From Rhodothermales bacterium (lineage in GTDB: Bacteria > Bacteroidota > Rhodothermia > Rhodothermales > UBA10348), in contig JANQQV010000006.1 of NCBI GenBank assembly GCA_028284865.1, positions 62,001 through 126,000 on the forward strand: a stretch of 64,000 nucleotides of DNA. The letters run 5' to 3'. The notes under the pieces are model-generated. The model did no database searches. It saw nothing but the letters and a program-made list of their open reading frames with translations, and was not told where the DNA came from. Within the stretch, counting starts at the first letter, position 1. Every line of letters starts with the position of its first letter. The translations under genes were made by a program, and so were the position numbers. This document shows, piece by piece, positions 9,442-20,181 of this stretch.

Positions 9442-9885
9442 TCAGGACCCCATGACTTCTTCTGCCAAGGCTTCCTGGTCGATCTCCTGCTCTTGCTCAT
9501 AGGCATTGAATACATCCGGATCCCATATCTCAATGCGATCCAGCGCACCAATGATGAGCGCGCGGTCTCCGATACCAGCGTATTCCGAGAGGGAACGAGG
9601 AATTGAAATCCGTCCCTGACCGTCCAGCGAAACCTCTTCGGCCCATCTCAGGATCATGCGAACCAGATGACGGGCTTTGCGATTGTTGACGTTCAGTTCG
9701 GAATACTCATCCTCCTTGACCTTCCAGCCATCCTGCGGATAGGCATAGATGCACTTCTCGAAGCCTTTCGTCAGGGTAAACGTCCCCTGGGCTTCCGGCG
9801 TCAATGCATTGCGCATCTTGGCCGGAATGGCAACCCGTCCTTTCGCGTCGACGGAGTACGCTGCCTGTCCCTTGAAACGTGCCAT
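9442..9885 (-). CDS. mraZ: MraZ, transcriptional regulator of the dcw cluster
   Basis: MraZ is a ring-forming DNA-binding protein with two SpoVT-AbrB-like halves. Both halves show the family's D-x-x-G-R motif: DAKGRVAIPAKMR near the N-terminus and DGQGRISIPRSL in the second half. Length is 147 aa. It is the first gene of the cluster. Its likely operator, TGGGG boxes at 10-bp period, lies about 120 bp upstream, which suggests autoregulation as known for E. coli and Mycoplasma MraZ. Confidence 0.96.
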   Translation of the reverse strand: MARFKGQAAYSVDAKGRVAIPAKMRNALTPEAQGTFTLTKGFEKCIYAYPQDGWKVKEDEYSELNVNNRKARHLVRMILRWAEEVSLDGQGRISIPRSLSEYAGIGDRALIIGALDRIEIWDPDVFNAYEQEQEIDQEALAEEVMGS

Positions 9886-10001
9886 GAGTGAGGATTGAAA
9901 CGAGCACCCGGGGTCGCAGTACCGTTTTCAACGCCGATGTGCGCGCACCATTTGGCACCCGCCCAGCGACATCAGTTCAGGAATCGTGGGGAATTCAGTG
10001 G

Positions 10002-10026
10002 TGGGAAAACTCCCCACTTTTCCCCA
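10002..10026 (-). promoter_or_regulatory. MraZ operator boxes upstream of mraZ
   Basis: Reading the minus strand there are two TGGGG pentamers (10022-10026 and 10012-10016) separated by exactly 5 bp. A TGGGA on the opposite strand sits at 10002-10006, again in 10 bp register. A further TGGGG is on the plus strand at 9987-9991. MraZ proteins are known to bind TGGGN repeats with 5 bp spacers. The boxes fall just downstream of the predicted transcription start, a position that suits repression. Confidence 0.75.
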
Positions 10027-10036
10027 CTTTCCCGGT

Positions 10037-10064
10037 AATGTACGGTTTTAAGCCCGGAAGTCAA
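10037..10064 (-). promoter_or_regulatory. Predicted sigma70-type promoter of the dcw cluster
   Basis: On the minus strand the sequence gives a -35 TTGACT (10059-10064), a 16 bp spacer and a -10 TACATT (10037-10042). Transcription would start near 10030 and run through the MraZ boxes into mraZ, with a leader of about 145 nt. This is a pattern match only. Confidence 0.55.
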
Positions 10065-10164
10065 GCAAAAACGGTCATCTAACCATGGGTGAAATCGGCC
10101 TTCAGAGGCCAATTTTAAAGGTTGTGGTGGAAAGTGGGGAATATGTGGACAGGGTTGGCCGAAA

Positions 10165-10173
10165 TGTGGATAA
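10165..10173 (+). promoter_or_regulatory. Single perfect DnaA-box-like 9-mer
   Basis: TGTGGATAA is the reverse complement of the E. coli DnaA box TTATCCACA. A near match (ATGTGGACA) lies about 20 bp upstream. One perfect 9-mer is expected about every 130 kb counting both strands, so alone this is weak evidence; there is no cluster that would mark an origin. Confidence 0.3.
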
Positions 10174-10188
10174 CCATGGTAAAACATG

Positions 10189-10227
10189 AACAACCCGCTG
10201 CTGCTCGTTGGGCAACAACGGGTTGTT
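10189..10227 (-). terminator. Inverted repeat downstream of pyrG, possible terminator
   Basis: A 9 bp perfect stem AACAACCCG / CGGGTTGTT encloses a 21 nt loop about 70 bp after the pyrG stop. On the minus strand it is followed by CATGTTTT, which is only modestly T-rich. It may end pyrG transcription or separate it from the dcw promoter. Confidence 0.4.
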
Positions 10228-10298
10228 GAGAGTTATCCGGGCCAGTCATCCCACGCTGGGGGGCAGCATGGGGAATCGCGTGTCGGGGACGCGGGTTT

Positions 10299-11999
10299 TT
10301 ACATTTTGGCGGATGCGAGGTGGATTTTTTTCTCGCGACGCGGCCCTTTCGGGGTCAAAATGTTGTCCATTTCCTCTGCATACTCGACACAGGCGCGGAC
10401 GAATGAGGCAAACAGGGGATGCGGATTGCCCACCGTCGAGCGGTATTCGGGGTGGAATTGGACCCCGACGTACCAGCGTTTTTCGGGAAGCTCCACGATC
10501 TCGACCAGGTCCCGCTTGGGGTTCACTCCCGTAAAGTGCATGCCGTGCTCGGCCAGCTTGTAGCGGAGGACGTTGTTGAGTTCGTAGCGGTGGCGATGGC
10601 GCTCTTTGACTTTCTTCTTGCCGCCGTAAATTTCTGCAGCGCGTGAGCCTTCGGTCAGTTCGCAGGTGTAGGCGCCGAGTCGCATTGTGCCCCCCTTCTC
10701 GGAGATCTTCTTCTGCTCCTCCATGAGGTCGATGACGGGGTGCTCGGTATCCGGATCGAACTCGGTCGAGTGCGCCGTTTCCCATCCGCACTTGTTGCGG
10801 GCGTATTCGATGACGGCACACTGCATGCCCAGACAGATCCCGAAGAAGGGAATGTCATTCTCACGCGCATACCGGACGGCGTCGATCTTCCCTTCCACCC
10901 CGCGATCGCCGAAACCGGGGGCCACCAGGACACCGTTGACGTCGGCAAGCTGGGCCTCCACATTGTCAGCCGTGAGGTTGTCCGATAGGATCTGGACCAA
11001 CTCGACCTGAACGCCATTCGCGGCGCCGGCCAGGATGAAGCTCTCACTGATCGACTTGTAGGCATCCTGGTGTTCGACATACTTGCCGACGAGCGCGATG
11101 CGGACTTTGCCTTCGGGCTCTTTGAGCTGACGCAGGAATCGCACCCAGCCGTCCATGTCCGGAGCGTCGAGGACACGTCCTTTGAAGTCTTCCTCCATGT
11201 GCAGCCGCTCGACAGCGATCTCGTCGAGTCCTTGCTCCTTCATCAGAAGGGGGACTTCGTAGATAGACTCGGCGTCCTGCGAGGCAATCACCGCGCGTTG
11301 CTCAACGTTGCAGAAGAGGGCCAGCTTGCGTTTGACGTCGTCCGTCAGCGGACGATCGGTACGGCAGACCAGAACGTCCGGCTGCAGGCCGTAGGAAAGC
11401 AGGGTCTTGACTGAGTGCTGGCTCGGCTTGGACTTGACCTCTCCTGCCGCCTCGAGATAGGGCAACAAGGTGAGGTGGATGTTCAGTGTATTGCGCGCGC
11501 CCATTTCGTAGCGCAACTGACGGATAGCTTCGAGATATGGCTGGCCCTCGATATCCCCCACGGTTCCGCCGATCTCTGTGATCACGACATCGTAGTCGCC
11601 CGTCTCACCGAGCTTCTGCATCCAGTCCTTGATCTCATCAATGATGTGCGGGACGACCTGGACGGTCTTGCCCAGATAGGCACCTGAACGCTCTTTCTTG
11701 ATGACCTCGAGATAAACCCGGCCGGTCGTCACGTTGTTGGCCTGGCTGGTGGCGACACCAAGGAAACGCTCGTAGTGTCCCAGGTCGAGATCCGTTTCCG
11801 CCCCGTCGTCGGTCACATAGACTTCCCCGTGTTCATACGGGTTCATCGTGCCGGGATCGACGTTGATGTAGGGGTCGAACTTCTGGATAGTGACCCGAAG
11901 GCCGCGATTTTCCAGGAGACGGCCAAGTGAGGCACAGACAATGCCTTTTCCGAGTGACGACGTCACGCCGCCGGTCACAAAAACGTACTTCGTTTGCAC
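10299..11999 (-). CDS. pyrG: PyrG, CTP synthase
   Basis: The enzyme converts UTP to CTP using ATP and glutamine-derived ammonia. The N-terminal synthetase domain begins [16 protein letters not shown]. The C-terminal class I glutamine amidotransferase has the nucleophile motif FFGICLGMQ and the [10 protein letters not shown] histidine/glutamate pair. Length is 566 aa including a short basic C-terminal tail ([13 protein letters not shown]). The predicted start is GTG. It follows the methyltransferase gene by 99 bp on the same strand. Confidence 0.97.
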   Translation of the reverse strand: MQTKYVFVTGGVTSSLGKGIVCASLGRLLENRGLRVTIQKFDPYINVDPGTMNPYEHGEVYVTDDGAETDLDLGHYERFLGVATSQANNVTTGRVYLEVIKKERSGAYLGKTVQVVPHIIDEIKDWMQKLGETGDYDVVITEIGGTVGDIEGQPYLEAIRQLRYEMGARNTLNIHLTLLPYLEAAGEVKSKPSQHSVKTLLSYGLQPDVLVCRTDRPLTDDVKRKLALFCNVEQRAVIASQDAESIYEVPLLMKEQGLDEIAVERLHMEEDFKGRVLDAPDMDGWVRFLRQLKEPEGKVRIALVGKYVEHQDAYKSISESFILAGAANGVQVELVQILSDNLTADNVEAQLADVNGVLVAPGFGDRGVEGKIDAVRYARENDIPFFGICLGMQCAVIEYARNKCGWETAHSTEFDPDTEHPVIDLMEEQKKISEKGGTMRLGAYTCELTEGSRAAEIYGGKKKVKERHRHRYELNNVLRYKLAEHGMHFTGVNPKRDLVEIVELPEKRWYVGVQFHPEYRSTVGNPHPLFASFVRACVEYAEEMDNILTPKGPRREKKIHLASAKM

Positions 12000-12098
12000 G
12001 GGTCCCGAGCGTTGGTGGGGAGATTCGAGCGATGGCTCAGCAGAAGGGCGTTCCGGTGGGAAGGACCCCGTTCGAAGTGCCCGTCGAAAATACGCAAC

Positions 12099-12911
12099 CT
12101 AGGGGCGATGCGCCACCACGATCAGGCCCGTCCCTGTGCGGTTTTTGGATGAAACATCCAGTGTGTTCAGGACCAGGGAAGGCAGGAGTACCAACGCATA
12201 CCAGAACGGCAGGAGGAGCACACTCAAGAACGTGGCATTCAGCCAGATCATGGGCCACTTGATGGTCAGGCGCCAGGCGAGACTTCCGTATGGGCCATAC
12301 GTGTACTCCACCAGGTCGGCCTCCAGGCCGGCCTCGGACAGCTTGGACCTGATCTCATCTTTCCCGTACCCATCCCGGACGTGTTCACCGATGAAGCTCT
12401 CATCGTGGTCTCCATGCGAATCTGATCCGCCTTGATCCGATGGCGTGTTGATGATGACGACACCGCCCGGGCGAAGCACCCGTTTGAAGTGCTTGAATAC
12501 GGTCACATCCTCAAGGATATGCTCCATGACATCAACGGACAGGATCAAGTCGTACGGACCCTCAGCCTTCAGATCGGTCAGATCATCGATGGCGAATGTC
12601 ACGCGATCCGCCAATCCTTCCTGCTCCAGGAAACGCTTCGCGCGATCGAGGTAGTCCGGTTTGATATCGACGGCATGAATCCGCGCCTTGGGCCAACGCC
12701 GGACGATCCACCAGGCGAACTGGCCAAAACCCGTTCCGGCATCCAGGATGGAAGCCTGGCCACCCTGAGCATCCAAAGCGCTACGCAACGCGCGCCGCAC
12801 GTGCCACGCCCTGAGGAAAAACAGGTGCAGCATCTGGAAGAATAGCCTGGTCCGCCAACGGCTGTCCGCAACCAGGCGACCAAATCGGTCTTTTACCGGA
12901 TCATAATCCAT
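12099..12911 (-). CDS. Class I SAM-dependent methyltransferase, membrane-associated
   Basis: The protein has 270 residues. The SAM-binding loop ILDAGTGFGQFAWW is at about residues 55-68, followed by the acidic HAVDIK strand, and then VDVMEHILEDV and VLRPGGVVIINTP, a methyltransferase type 11/12 fold. The C-terminal third adds two strongly hydrophobic segments (LNATFLSVLLLPFWYALVL), so it may act at the membrane. It is downstream of two glycosyltransferase genes on the same strand, so a lipid or glycan substrate is plausible, but the substrate is unknown. Confidence 0.75.
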   Translation of the reverse strand: MDYDPVKDRFGRLVADSRWRTRLFFQMLHLFFLRAWHVRRALRSALDAQGGQASILDAGTGFGQFAWWIVRRWPKARIHAVDIKPDYLDRAKRFLEQEGLADRVTFAIDDLTDLKAEGPYDLILSVDVMEHILEDVTVFKHFKRVLRPGGVVIINTPSDQGGSDSHGDHDESFIGEHVRDGYGKDEIRSKLSEAGLEADLVEYTYGPYGSLAWRLTIKWPMIWLNATFLSVLLLPFWYALVLLPSLVLNTLDVSSKNRTGTGLIVVAHRP

Positions 12912-12944
12912 GGGTGCGGGCGGGCTCGTTCGAAAGGAAGGATC

Positions 12945-14141
12945 TCATGAGGATGGCCCCACGAGGAAAGGCTGGGTGAAATGCTCCCAGGTGAAACGGT
13001 TCCTTGCCTCTTCCGCACCATGGCTCAGTCGCGCCAGGAGATCGGAATCCTGCAATCGGTCAATCGCTGTGGCCAGGGCGGCTGGGTCTTCGGGCGCCAC
13101 GACCAGGGCATCCGTCTCATGGCGCACCATTTCCGGGAGTCCGCCGACGCCTGTGACGATGACGGGGCGTGCAAAGTGAAAAGCGGTTTGCACGACTCCA
13201 CTTTGCGTAGCCGAGCGATACGGCTGGACTACCACGTCGGCAGCGGAGAAGTAATTCGCCACGTCATCATCGGCGATGTACTGGTCCACGAGCCGGACGC
13301 GATCTGTCATTCCGGCACGTTCAATCACGGCCTCAGCTTCTTTCCGGTCCTCATACCACTCCCCTGCAACTACCAAATACGGATCGGAGGTGGTTCGGGA
13401 GAGCGCGTCGAGCAGGATGTCTACCCCTTTGTAGCGACGGACCAGGCCGAAAAAGAGAAGCACCGTGGCATCGGAGGGAATATCGAGGGCTTCACGTGCC
13501 TGTCGCTTGTCGACGGCATCCCCAAACTGATCATACGTGGGGTGTGGACGAACATCGATGCCTCCTGCGCCCATTGATGCATCGTTTTGTGATCCGATCC
13601 CCATGGAGGTCAGATCGCGACGAACCGTGTCGGAGAGAGCCACGATGTGATCACAATGGCGCATGAATCGCCGCGTCAGGGGGCGGGCGAAAGGCTGCCC
13701 CTCGTGCGGGATCGCATTGTGCACGACCGCAGAGCAGGGTATCCCATTGCGAGTCAGGCGCGCCGCGATCGACGCATACGCCGGTGCGAAGAACGGCATC
13801 CAGTGCATGAACACAGCGCGGGTGATTCCCTCGTCAATGAGTCGATCCGCGGCGCGCCGCCATGACAATGGCCCAATCGAGTCAATAATCCGGGGGATTG
13901 ATCGCTGCGTGGCTCCGGAAGATGGCTCCACTTCCTGACTCGTACCAGGAAACAGCAGCGAGGGATACTGCCTGTGGAACGACATGCCGACAACTGCTTG
14001 GCCCGCATCCTCGAGCGCGCGATGGAATCGGTCGGTGAACTGCGCAACCCCCCCGCGATAGGGTGGGTAAGGGCCGACGACACCTATCTTTGCTGACGAA
14101 GCTGACGACTGCGCCATGTGATCACCTGAGCGATCAGCCAT
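12945..14141 (-). CDS. Glycosyltransferase family 4
   Basis: A GT-B glycosyltransferase of 398 aa. The N-terminal half opens IGVVGPYPPYRGGVAQF; the C-terminal nucleotide-sugar domain shows LLFFGLVRRYKGVDILLDAL and the end of the acceptor site FSAADVVVQPYRSATQSGV (the E-x7-E pattern is not fully clear). I chose ATG 14141, which overlaps the upstream glycosyltransferase stop by 8 bp; ATG 14117 (MAQSSASS) is an alternative. The first 30 residues of the longer ORF-track form are shadow sequence. Donor and acceptor cannot be read from the sequence. Confidence 0.82.
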   Translation of the reverse strand: MADRSGDHMAQSSASSAKIGVVGPYPPYRGGVAQFTDRFHRALEDAGQAVVGMSFHRQYPSLLFPGTSQEVEPSSGATQRSIPRIIDSIGPLSWRRAADRLIDEGITRAVFMHWMPFFAPAYASIAARLTRNGIPCSAVVHNAIPHEGQPFARPLTRRFMRHCDHIVALSDTVRRDLTSMGIGSQNDASMGAGGIDVRPHPTYDQFGDAVDKRQAREALDIPSDATVLLFFGLVRRYKGVDILLDALSRTTSDPYLVVAGEWYEDRKEAEAVIERAGMTDRVRLVDQYIADDDVANYFSAADVVVQPYRSATQSGVVQTAFHFARPVIVTGVGGLPEMVRHETDALVVAPEDPAALATAIDRLQDSDLLARLSHGAEEARNRFTWEHFTQPFLVGPSS

Positions 14142-15120
14142 CCTGCCTGCTCTCCCCTGCTCCGTTCGATGGTTCCAGTGCCTGGATGATTTGAAACGTG
14201 TCCGTGCGCTGCATTCGGGGCTCAACAATCATTTGGCCGATCAGACCGGTCGTGAACATCTGCACGCCCACGAGAATCAGGGCTATACCCAAAAGGAGCA
14301 AGGGACGGTCCCCGACGGGATGACCGAAGAACAGTTTGTCGATCGAGATCCAGAGACTGATCACAAATCCACCCAGGAATGCCAGGGTGCCGAACGTCCC
14401 GAAAAAGTGCATCGGGCGCGAGGCAAAACGGGTCAGGAAGGTCACCGAAAGCAGATCCAGGAATCCGCGCAGGAAGCGTTCCAATCCGAACTTGGTCTTC
14501 CCGTGACGCCGTGGGTGGTGCTGGACTTCCTTCTCGGTGATACGATCAAACCCCTCCCACTTGGCCAGCAGGGGGATGTAGCGGTGCAATTCGCCGTAGA
14601 CCTTGACCGATTTGACGACGTCCCTTCGGTAGGCCTTGAGACCGCAATTGAAATCGTGCAGCGGAATGCCTGCGATGCGCCGGGTCACGAAGTTGAAAAA
14701 GCGGCTCGGTATCGTCTTGGAGAGTGGATCCTGGCGACGCTTCTTCCAGCCGCTGACCAGATCGTATCCCGTCTCGAGAAGTGCGATCAAACCGGGGATC
14801 TCAGCAGGATCGTCCTGCAGATCACCATCCATGGTGATCACATAGCGTCCGCGCGCACGCTCAAAACCGACCGCCAGGGCGGCTGACTTTCCATAGTTGC
14901 GGCGGAATCGCAGCCCGGCTATCCGCGCGTCCCGCGCGTGCATCTCCTGAATGACATCCCAGGTCTCGTCCGTCGAACCGTCATCAATCAGCAAGACCTC
15001 GAACGAGAATCCAGCTCCGTCACAAACACTCCGGATGCGATCCACCAACTCGGGAATGGATCCTTCCTCATCCAGAACCGGAATGACGATGCTCAGCCGG
15101 GGATGTTGTGAATCAGGCAT
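14134..15120 (-). CDS. Family 2 glycosyltransferase, DPM1/ArnC-like with C-terminal membrane helices
   Basis: A GT-A enzyme of 328 aa. Motifs: LSIVIPVLDEEGSI at the N-terminus, LLIDDGSTDETWDV, and the metal-binding VITMDGDLQDDPAEI. Two membrane helices occupy about residues 235-300, typical of polyprenyl-phosphate glycosyltransferases that load a sugar onto undecaprenyl or dolichyl phosphate. It overlaps the next glycosyltransferase by 8 bp, so the two probably act in one pathway. Confidence 0.82.
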   Translation of the reverse strand: MPDSQHPRLSIVIPVLDEEGSIPELVDRIRSVCDGAGFSFEVLLIDDGSTDETWDVIQEMHARDARIAGLRFRRNYGKSAALAVGFERARGRYVITMDGDLQDDPAEIPGLIALLETGYDLVSGWKKRRQDPLSKTIPSRFFNFVTRRIAGIPLHDFNCGLKAYRRDVVKSVKVYGELHRYIPLLAKWEGFDRITEKEVQHHPRRHGKTKFGLERFLRGFLDLLSVTFLTRFASRPMHFFGTFGTLAFLGGFVISLWISIDKLFFGHPVGDRPLLLLGIALILVGVQMFTTGLIGQMIVEPRMQRTDTFQIIQALEPSNGAGESRQDG

Positions 15121-15172
15121 GGCGGATGGAGCGACTCAGGGATGTCGGCGGGCGCAAATTCGCACGCCTCGA

Positions 15173-17161
<1,989 letters not shown>

Positions 17162-17231
17162 TCAGGCACACCAAACCATCCCTGAAAAATACGAAAATCA
17201 CCCCGGAAAATCGACCTCTGGACGCGACCTC

Positions 17232-17888
17232 TCAGGCCTCCAGGTACCGCATGAATTCCTGGACGCGGTCGAGCAGATCCTCCGCGTCTTCCTCTTCCCC
17301 AAAGGCGGCTACTACGCGGTAGCCGTTGTGCTCCAGAATGTGCCGGATCCGCGTCGCGTCGCGCACATTGAGCTTGATGGTCACGCCCACGGTGTCATCA
17401 CGTGACTCGGTGGAAAGCGAGAGGACTTTCGTGTCGTTCTGCTCGATCAGATAGATGATCTGACTGAGTGACAAATCCCGCTGTGCAACCTCAAGGGCTA
17501 CGATGGCGCCTGACTCCTGGGTCGCCAGCATGCGGGCAAAGCGCTCGAACAGGTCGTGACGGCGGACGATGCCTTTGAAGGCGCCGCTGTCATCCAGCAC
17601 GGGGACGACAGTCAGATCATGGTCCGTCATCACTTTCGTGACATCAAACACGTGCGTCCCTGCCAGAATGGCGATTGGCGTCGCACCGAGCAATGTCTGG
17701 ATCAGCGAGGCTGGAGACTCGGCGTCGAGCAGCATCTCCTCGGACAGCAGACCTACCAACTGGTTATCCGCGGACACCACCGGCAGGTGGCGAACACGCA
17801 GCTCCATCATCAGACCGAGTCCGTATTCCACAGAATCGGATGGCCTCAGGGGAGGAGTAGTGGTGCTGATGAGATCGGTAACGGTCAT
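17232..17888 (-). CDS. CBS-domain protein with ACT-like C-terminus (AcuB-like)
   Basis: The 218-residue protein starts MTVTDLISTTTPPLR. Two CBS modules (about residues 1-60 and 70-130, e.g. HLPVVSADNQLVGLLSEE and TVVPVLDDSGAFKGIVRR) are followed by an ACT-like region (VGVTIKLNVRDATRIRHIL). That order recalls AcuB-type proteins, which sense adenine nucleotides. The longer ORF (to 17987) adds 33 residues with no domain character, so I use the ATG at 17888. Its ligand is unknown. Confidence 0.65.
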   Translation of the reverse strand: MTVTDLISTTTPPLRPSDSVEYGLGLMMELRVRHLPVVSADNQLVGLLSEEMLLDAESPASLIQTLLGATPIAILAGTHVFDVTKVMTDHDLTVVPVLDDSGAFKGIVRRHDLFERFARMLATQESGAIVALEVAQRDLSLSQIIYLIEQNDTKVLSLSTESRDDTVGVTIKLNVRDATRIRHILEHNGYRVVAAFGEEEDAEDLLDRVQEFMRYLEA

Positions 17889-18168
17889 GGTTGTCTCGCT
17901 TGGTTGAACCCGGTTGGGGTTCGCTGCCCTGAAACGTGCAACTCCTGTGCCGTTTCCGCGAAAGGGCGTTTCCAGTATACGATTCACCCAATTCAGACAC
18001 TTCCTTGACGCGTTGTTGACGCCGAAATGCCCCTTCGATGGGTCATCGGGCCTGATTCACCGTCCCCGAATGGATACACGATCGTGGACGATGGGGGTAC
18101 CGATTGGCCGGCACACAGGAAAGGAAGACAGAAGATGAGTAGGGGCACAGGAAAAACGTGCCTTCCGC

Positions 18169-19461
18169 TCAGGCTTCCAGTGTGTGATTGGGTGTGACCA
18201 CCAGATCCTTGTAGCGCACAATCAAGGCCGACAAATCATCCGCGTAGCGAGGCGCAACCCGGTAGCGCAAGCGCACGACAGCGATCGTTTCCTCTTCGTA
18301 GGGGACACTTCCCCAGTCGTATGTCTCCTCAAGGATTTCTGCCATTTTGCGGATGTAGCCGATCGACTTCTGATCCGAGACCGGGATAACGGCTTCGATC
18401 TCCTCGAACCCCGAATCGATCAGGCGCATCAGATTGTCGCGCAGATCTTTCAACCCGATGCCCCGGAGACCGGATACGAAGGCGGCTTCGGGAAACTCGT
18501 TCTTCAAGGCGAGCAGCTCGTCCGGGTCCTCGATGGCGTCGATCTTGTTGAACACCAGCAAAGTCGGCTTGTCCTTTACATCCAGCTCGGCCAGCGTCGT
18601 CTTGACCACTTCCTTGTGCTCGCGGAACGCGCGATGGGAGGCATCCATGACGTGCATGAGGATGTCGGATTCCCGGACCTCATCCAGCGTGCTCTTGAAG
18701 CTCTCGATCAGGCGGTGGGGCAGCTTCCGGATGAAACCAACCGTGTCGGAGAGCAACACCTGGCGGCCCGGTGCCAGCTCGACCGTCCGCGTCGTGGCGT
18801 CCAGGGTGGCGAAGAGACGGTTCTCGGCCAATACCCCCGCGCCGGCGAGCTCATTCATCAACGTTGATTTCCCGGCATTGGTGTACCCAACGAGCGAGAC
18901 CCTGGTGAACTTGGACCGGCCTTTTCGCTGCGTTCGACGCTGACGATCAATCTTGACCAATCGCTCTTTCAGCGTCGAGATGCGCGTGCCGATCAATCGA
19001 CGGTCGGTCTCGATCTGCGTCTCCCCGGGTCCACGCATGCCGATGCCCCCTTTCTGACGGGAAAGGTGCGTCCACTGGCGCGTCAGCCTTGGCAGTAGAT
19101 ACTCGAGTTGGGCCAGTTCCACCTGTGTCTTGGCCGTAGCCGTTCGGGCATTCCGGGCAAAAATGTCCAGAATCAATGCCGAGCGATCCAGCAGCTTGCA
19201 CTCGATTTCCCGTTCGATGTTGCGGACCTGTACGTTGCTCAGGTCATCGTCGAAAATGACCAGATCAGCCTTGTGGGATTTGACCCGGGAAGCCAGTTCC
19301 TGAACCTTTCCTTTCCCGACAAATGTGGCCACATTGATCTTCTGGACGGTTGGAACCAGAACGTCCTCGACATCCGCTCCAGCGGTATCGGCCAGCAAAG
19401 CCAGCTCCCTGATGGAGTCATCCACGTCCAGCCGGTCGTCACCCGGTGTCACCACGCCCAC
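18169..19461 (-). CDS. hflX: HflX, ribosome-associated GTPase
   Basis: HflX binds the 50S subunit and can split stalled ribosomes. The glycine-rich segment RQKGGIGMRGPGETQIETDRR precedes the G domain, which has G1 GYTNAGKST, G3 DTVGFIRKLP and G4 NKID. Length from the GTG at 19461 is 430 aa. That GTG lies inside the family's conserved N-terminal phrase (ERAILVGV): the residues RERAIL are encoded upstream of it in the same frame with no ATG, GTG or TTG. The true start is therefore doubtful (see findings). Confidence 0.93.
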   Translation of the reverse strand: MGVVTPGDDRLDVDDSIRELALLADTAGADVEDVLVPTVQKINVATFVGKGKVQELASRVKSHKADLVIFDDDLSNVQVRNIEREIECKLLDRSALILDIFARNARTATAKTQVELAQLEYLLPRLTRQWTHLSRQKGGIGMRGPGETQIETDRRLIGTRISTLKERLVKIDRQRRTQRKGRSKFTRVSLVGYTNAGKSTLMNELAGAGVLAENRLFATLDATTRTVELAPGRQVLLSDTVGFIRKLPHRLIESFKSTLDEVRESDILMHVMDASHRAFREHKEVVKTTLAELDVKDKPTLLVFNKIDAIEDPDELLALKNEFPEAAFVSGLRGIGLKDLRDNLMRLIDSGFEEIEAVIPVSDQKSIGYIRKMAEILEETYDWGSVPYEEETIAVVRLRYRVAPRYADDLSALIVRYKDLVVTPNHTLEA

Positions 19462-19542
19462 CAGGATGGCTCGCTCCCGGCCGGCAGACTTCGATTCGTA
19501 GCGTTCTTCGTTCGGACTGAAAATGGCAGTTCGGGGCTGATT

Positions 19543-20103
19543 TCAGTTTTGAATGGCGCGACCACGTCGGACGCGTTGCGTGGTTCCGTCGGTCGGAGAG
19601 TCCAGCCGGGAACGCACAAAGCGCCGGAAGCGCTCGGCTTGCGGTTCAGGTACTTGTAGATCCAGGCGCTTGCGCTCACCCAGGAAGTCCTGATACAGGA
19701 AAGAAAAATGGACGCGCTTGCCGTCTTCCTGCTCGAACCAGTCGAACACCTGGCCCCATCCCACCGCGTCACCACTTCGACCTGCTTCGGGGATGACACC
19801 ATACTCGGTTACCATGACGGATCCGGATAGAACAACCGCCGCAAACCAGAGGAAGCCTCCCACGAAATACCCTGCGAAGACCATTCCCGAGACGGGAGCC
19901 ACCGTGTTGCTGGAGTAGAGCATGAAAACAAGCACGACTCCCATGAAAACAGTAGGCCACACCGGAAGACTGCCTTTCCGAGGAGAGATCCAGGTCATCC
20001 GCACGCCACGAACCCGCACGCGCTGGACAATGGTCATGGCCAGCAGTACCCCCGTCACAACGACAAACGAGACGACCAGGATGGTATGAAGCGTGGATAT
20101 CAC
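19543..20103 (-). CDS. Small membrane protein of unknown function
   Basis: I do not recognise the family. The 186 residues show three hydrophobic segments in the first 95 residues (VVSFVVVTGVLLAMTI, FMGVVLVFMLY, VVLSGSVMVTEYGV), then a soluble C-terminal region that could be a small PH-like fold. The C-terminus is basic. The start is GTG. Its TGA stop is in the same reading frame as the following hflX, 27 codons upstream of the first hflX GTG. Confidence 0.6.
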   Translation of the reverse strand: MISTLHTILVVSFVVVTGVLLAMTIVQRVRVRGVRMTWISPRKGSLPVWPTVFMGVVLVFMLYSSNTVAPVSGMVFAGYFVGGFLWFAAVVLSGSVMVTEYGVIPEAGRSGDAVGWGQVFDWFEQEDGKRVHFSFLYQDFLGERKRLDLQVPEPQAERFRRFVRSRLDSPTDGTTQRVRRGRAIQN

Positions 20104-20181
20104 GAGTCAGGGATTCGTTGCGTCCTGCTCCGGGTTTAGGCCCTGGAATCGGACTTGCTACTCACGGGATCGCGCCGGGAA

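Larger units (their letters stand above)
9886..10298. other. 412 bp intergenic region between mraZ and pyrG
   Basis: This is the largest gap without a protein gene. It holds the dcw promoter, MraZ boxes, one perfect DnaA-box-like 9-mer and an inverted repeat close to the pyrG end. Each is listed separately. I see no convincing ORF; the ORF-track entries here are short and of odd composition. Confidence 0.8.

Noticed and set aside
18140-18175. Short inverted repeat GGCAC / GTGCC after hflX stop region
   Set aside because: Only a 5 bp stem with no T-run in either direction.
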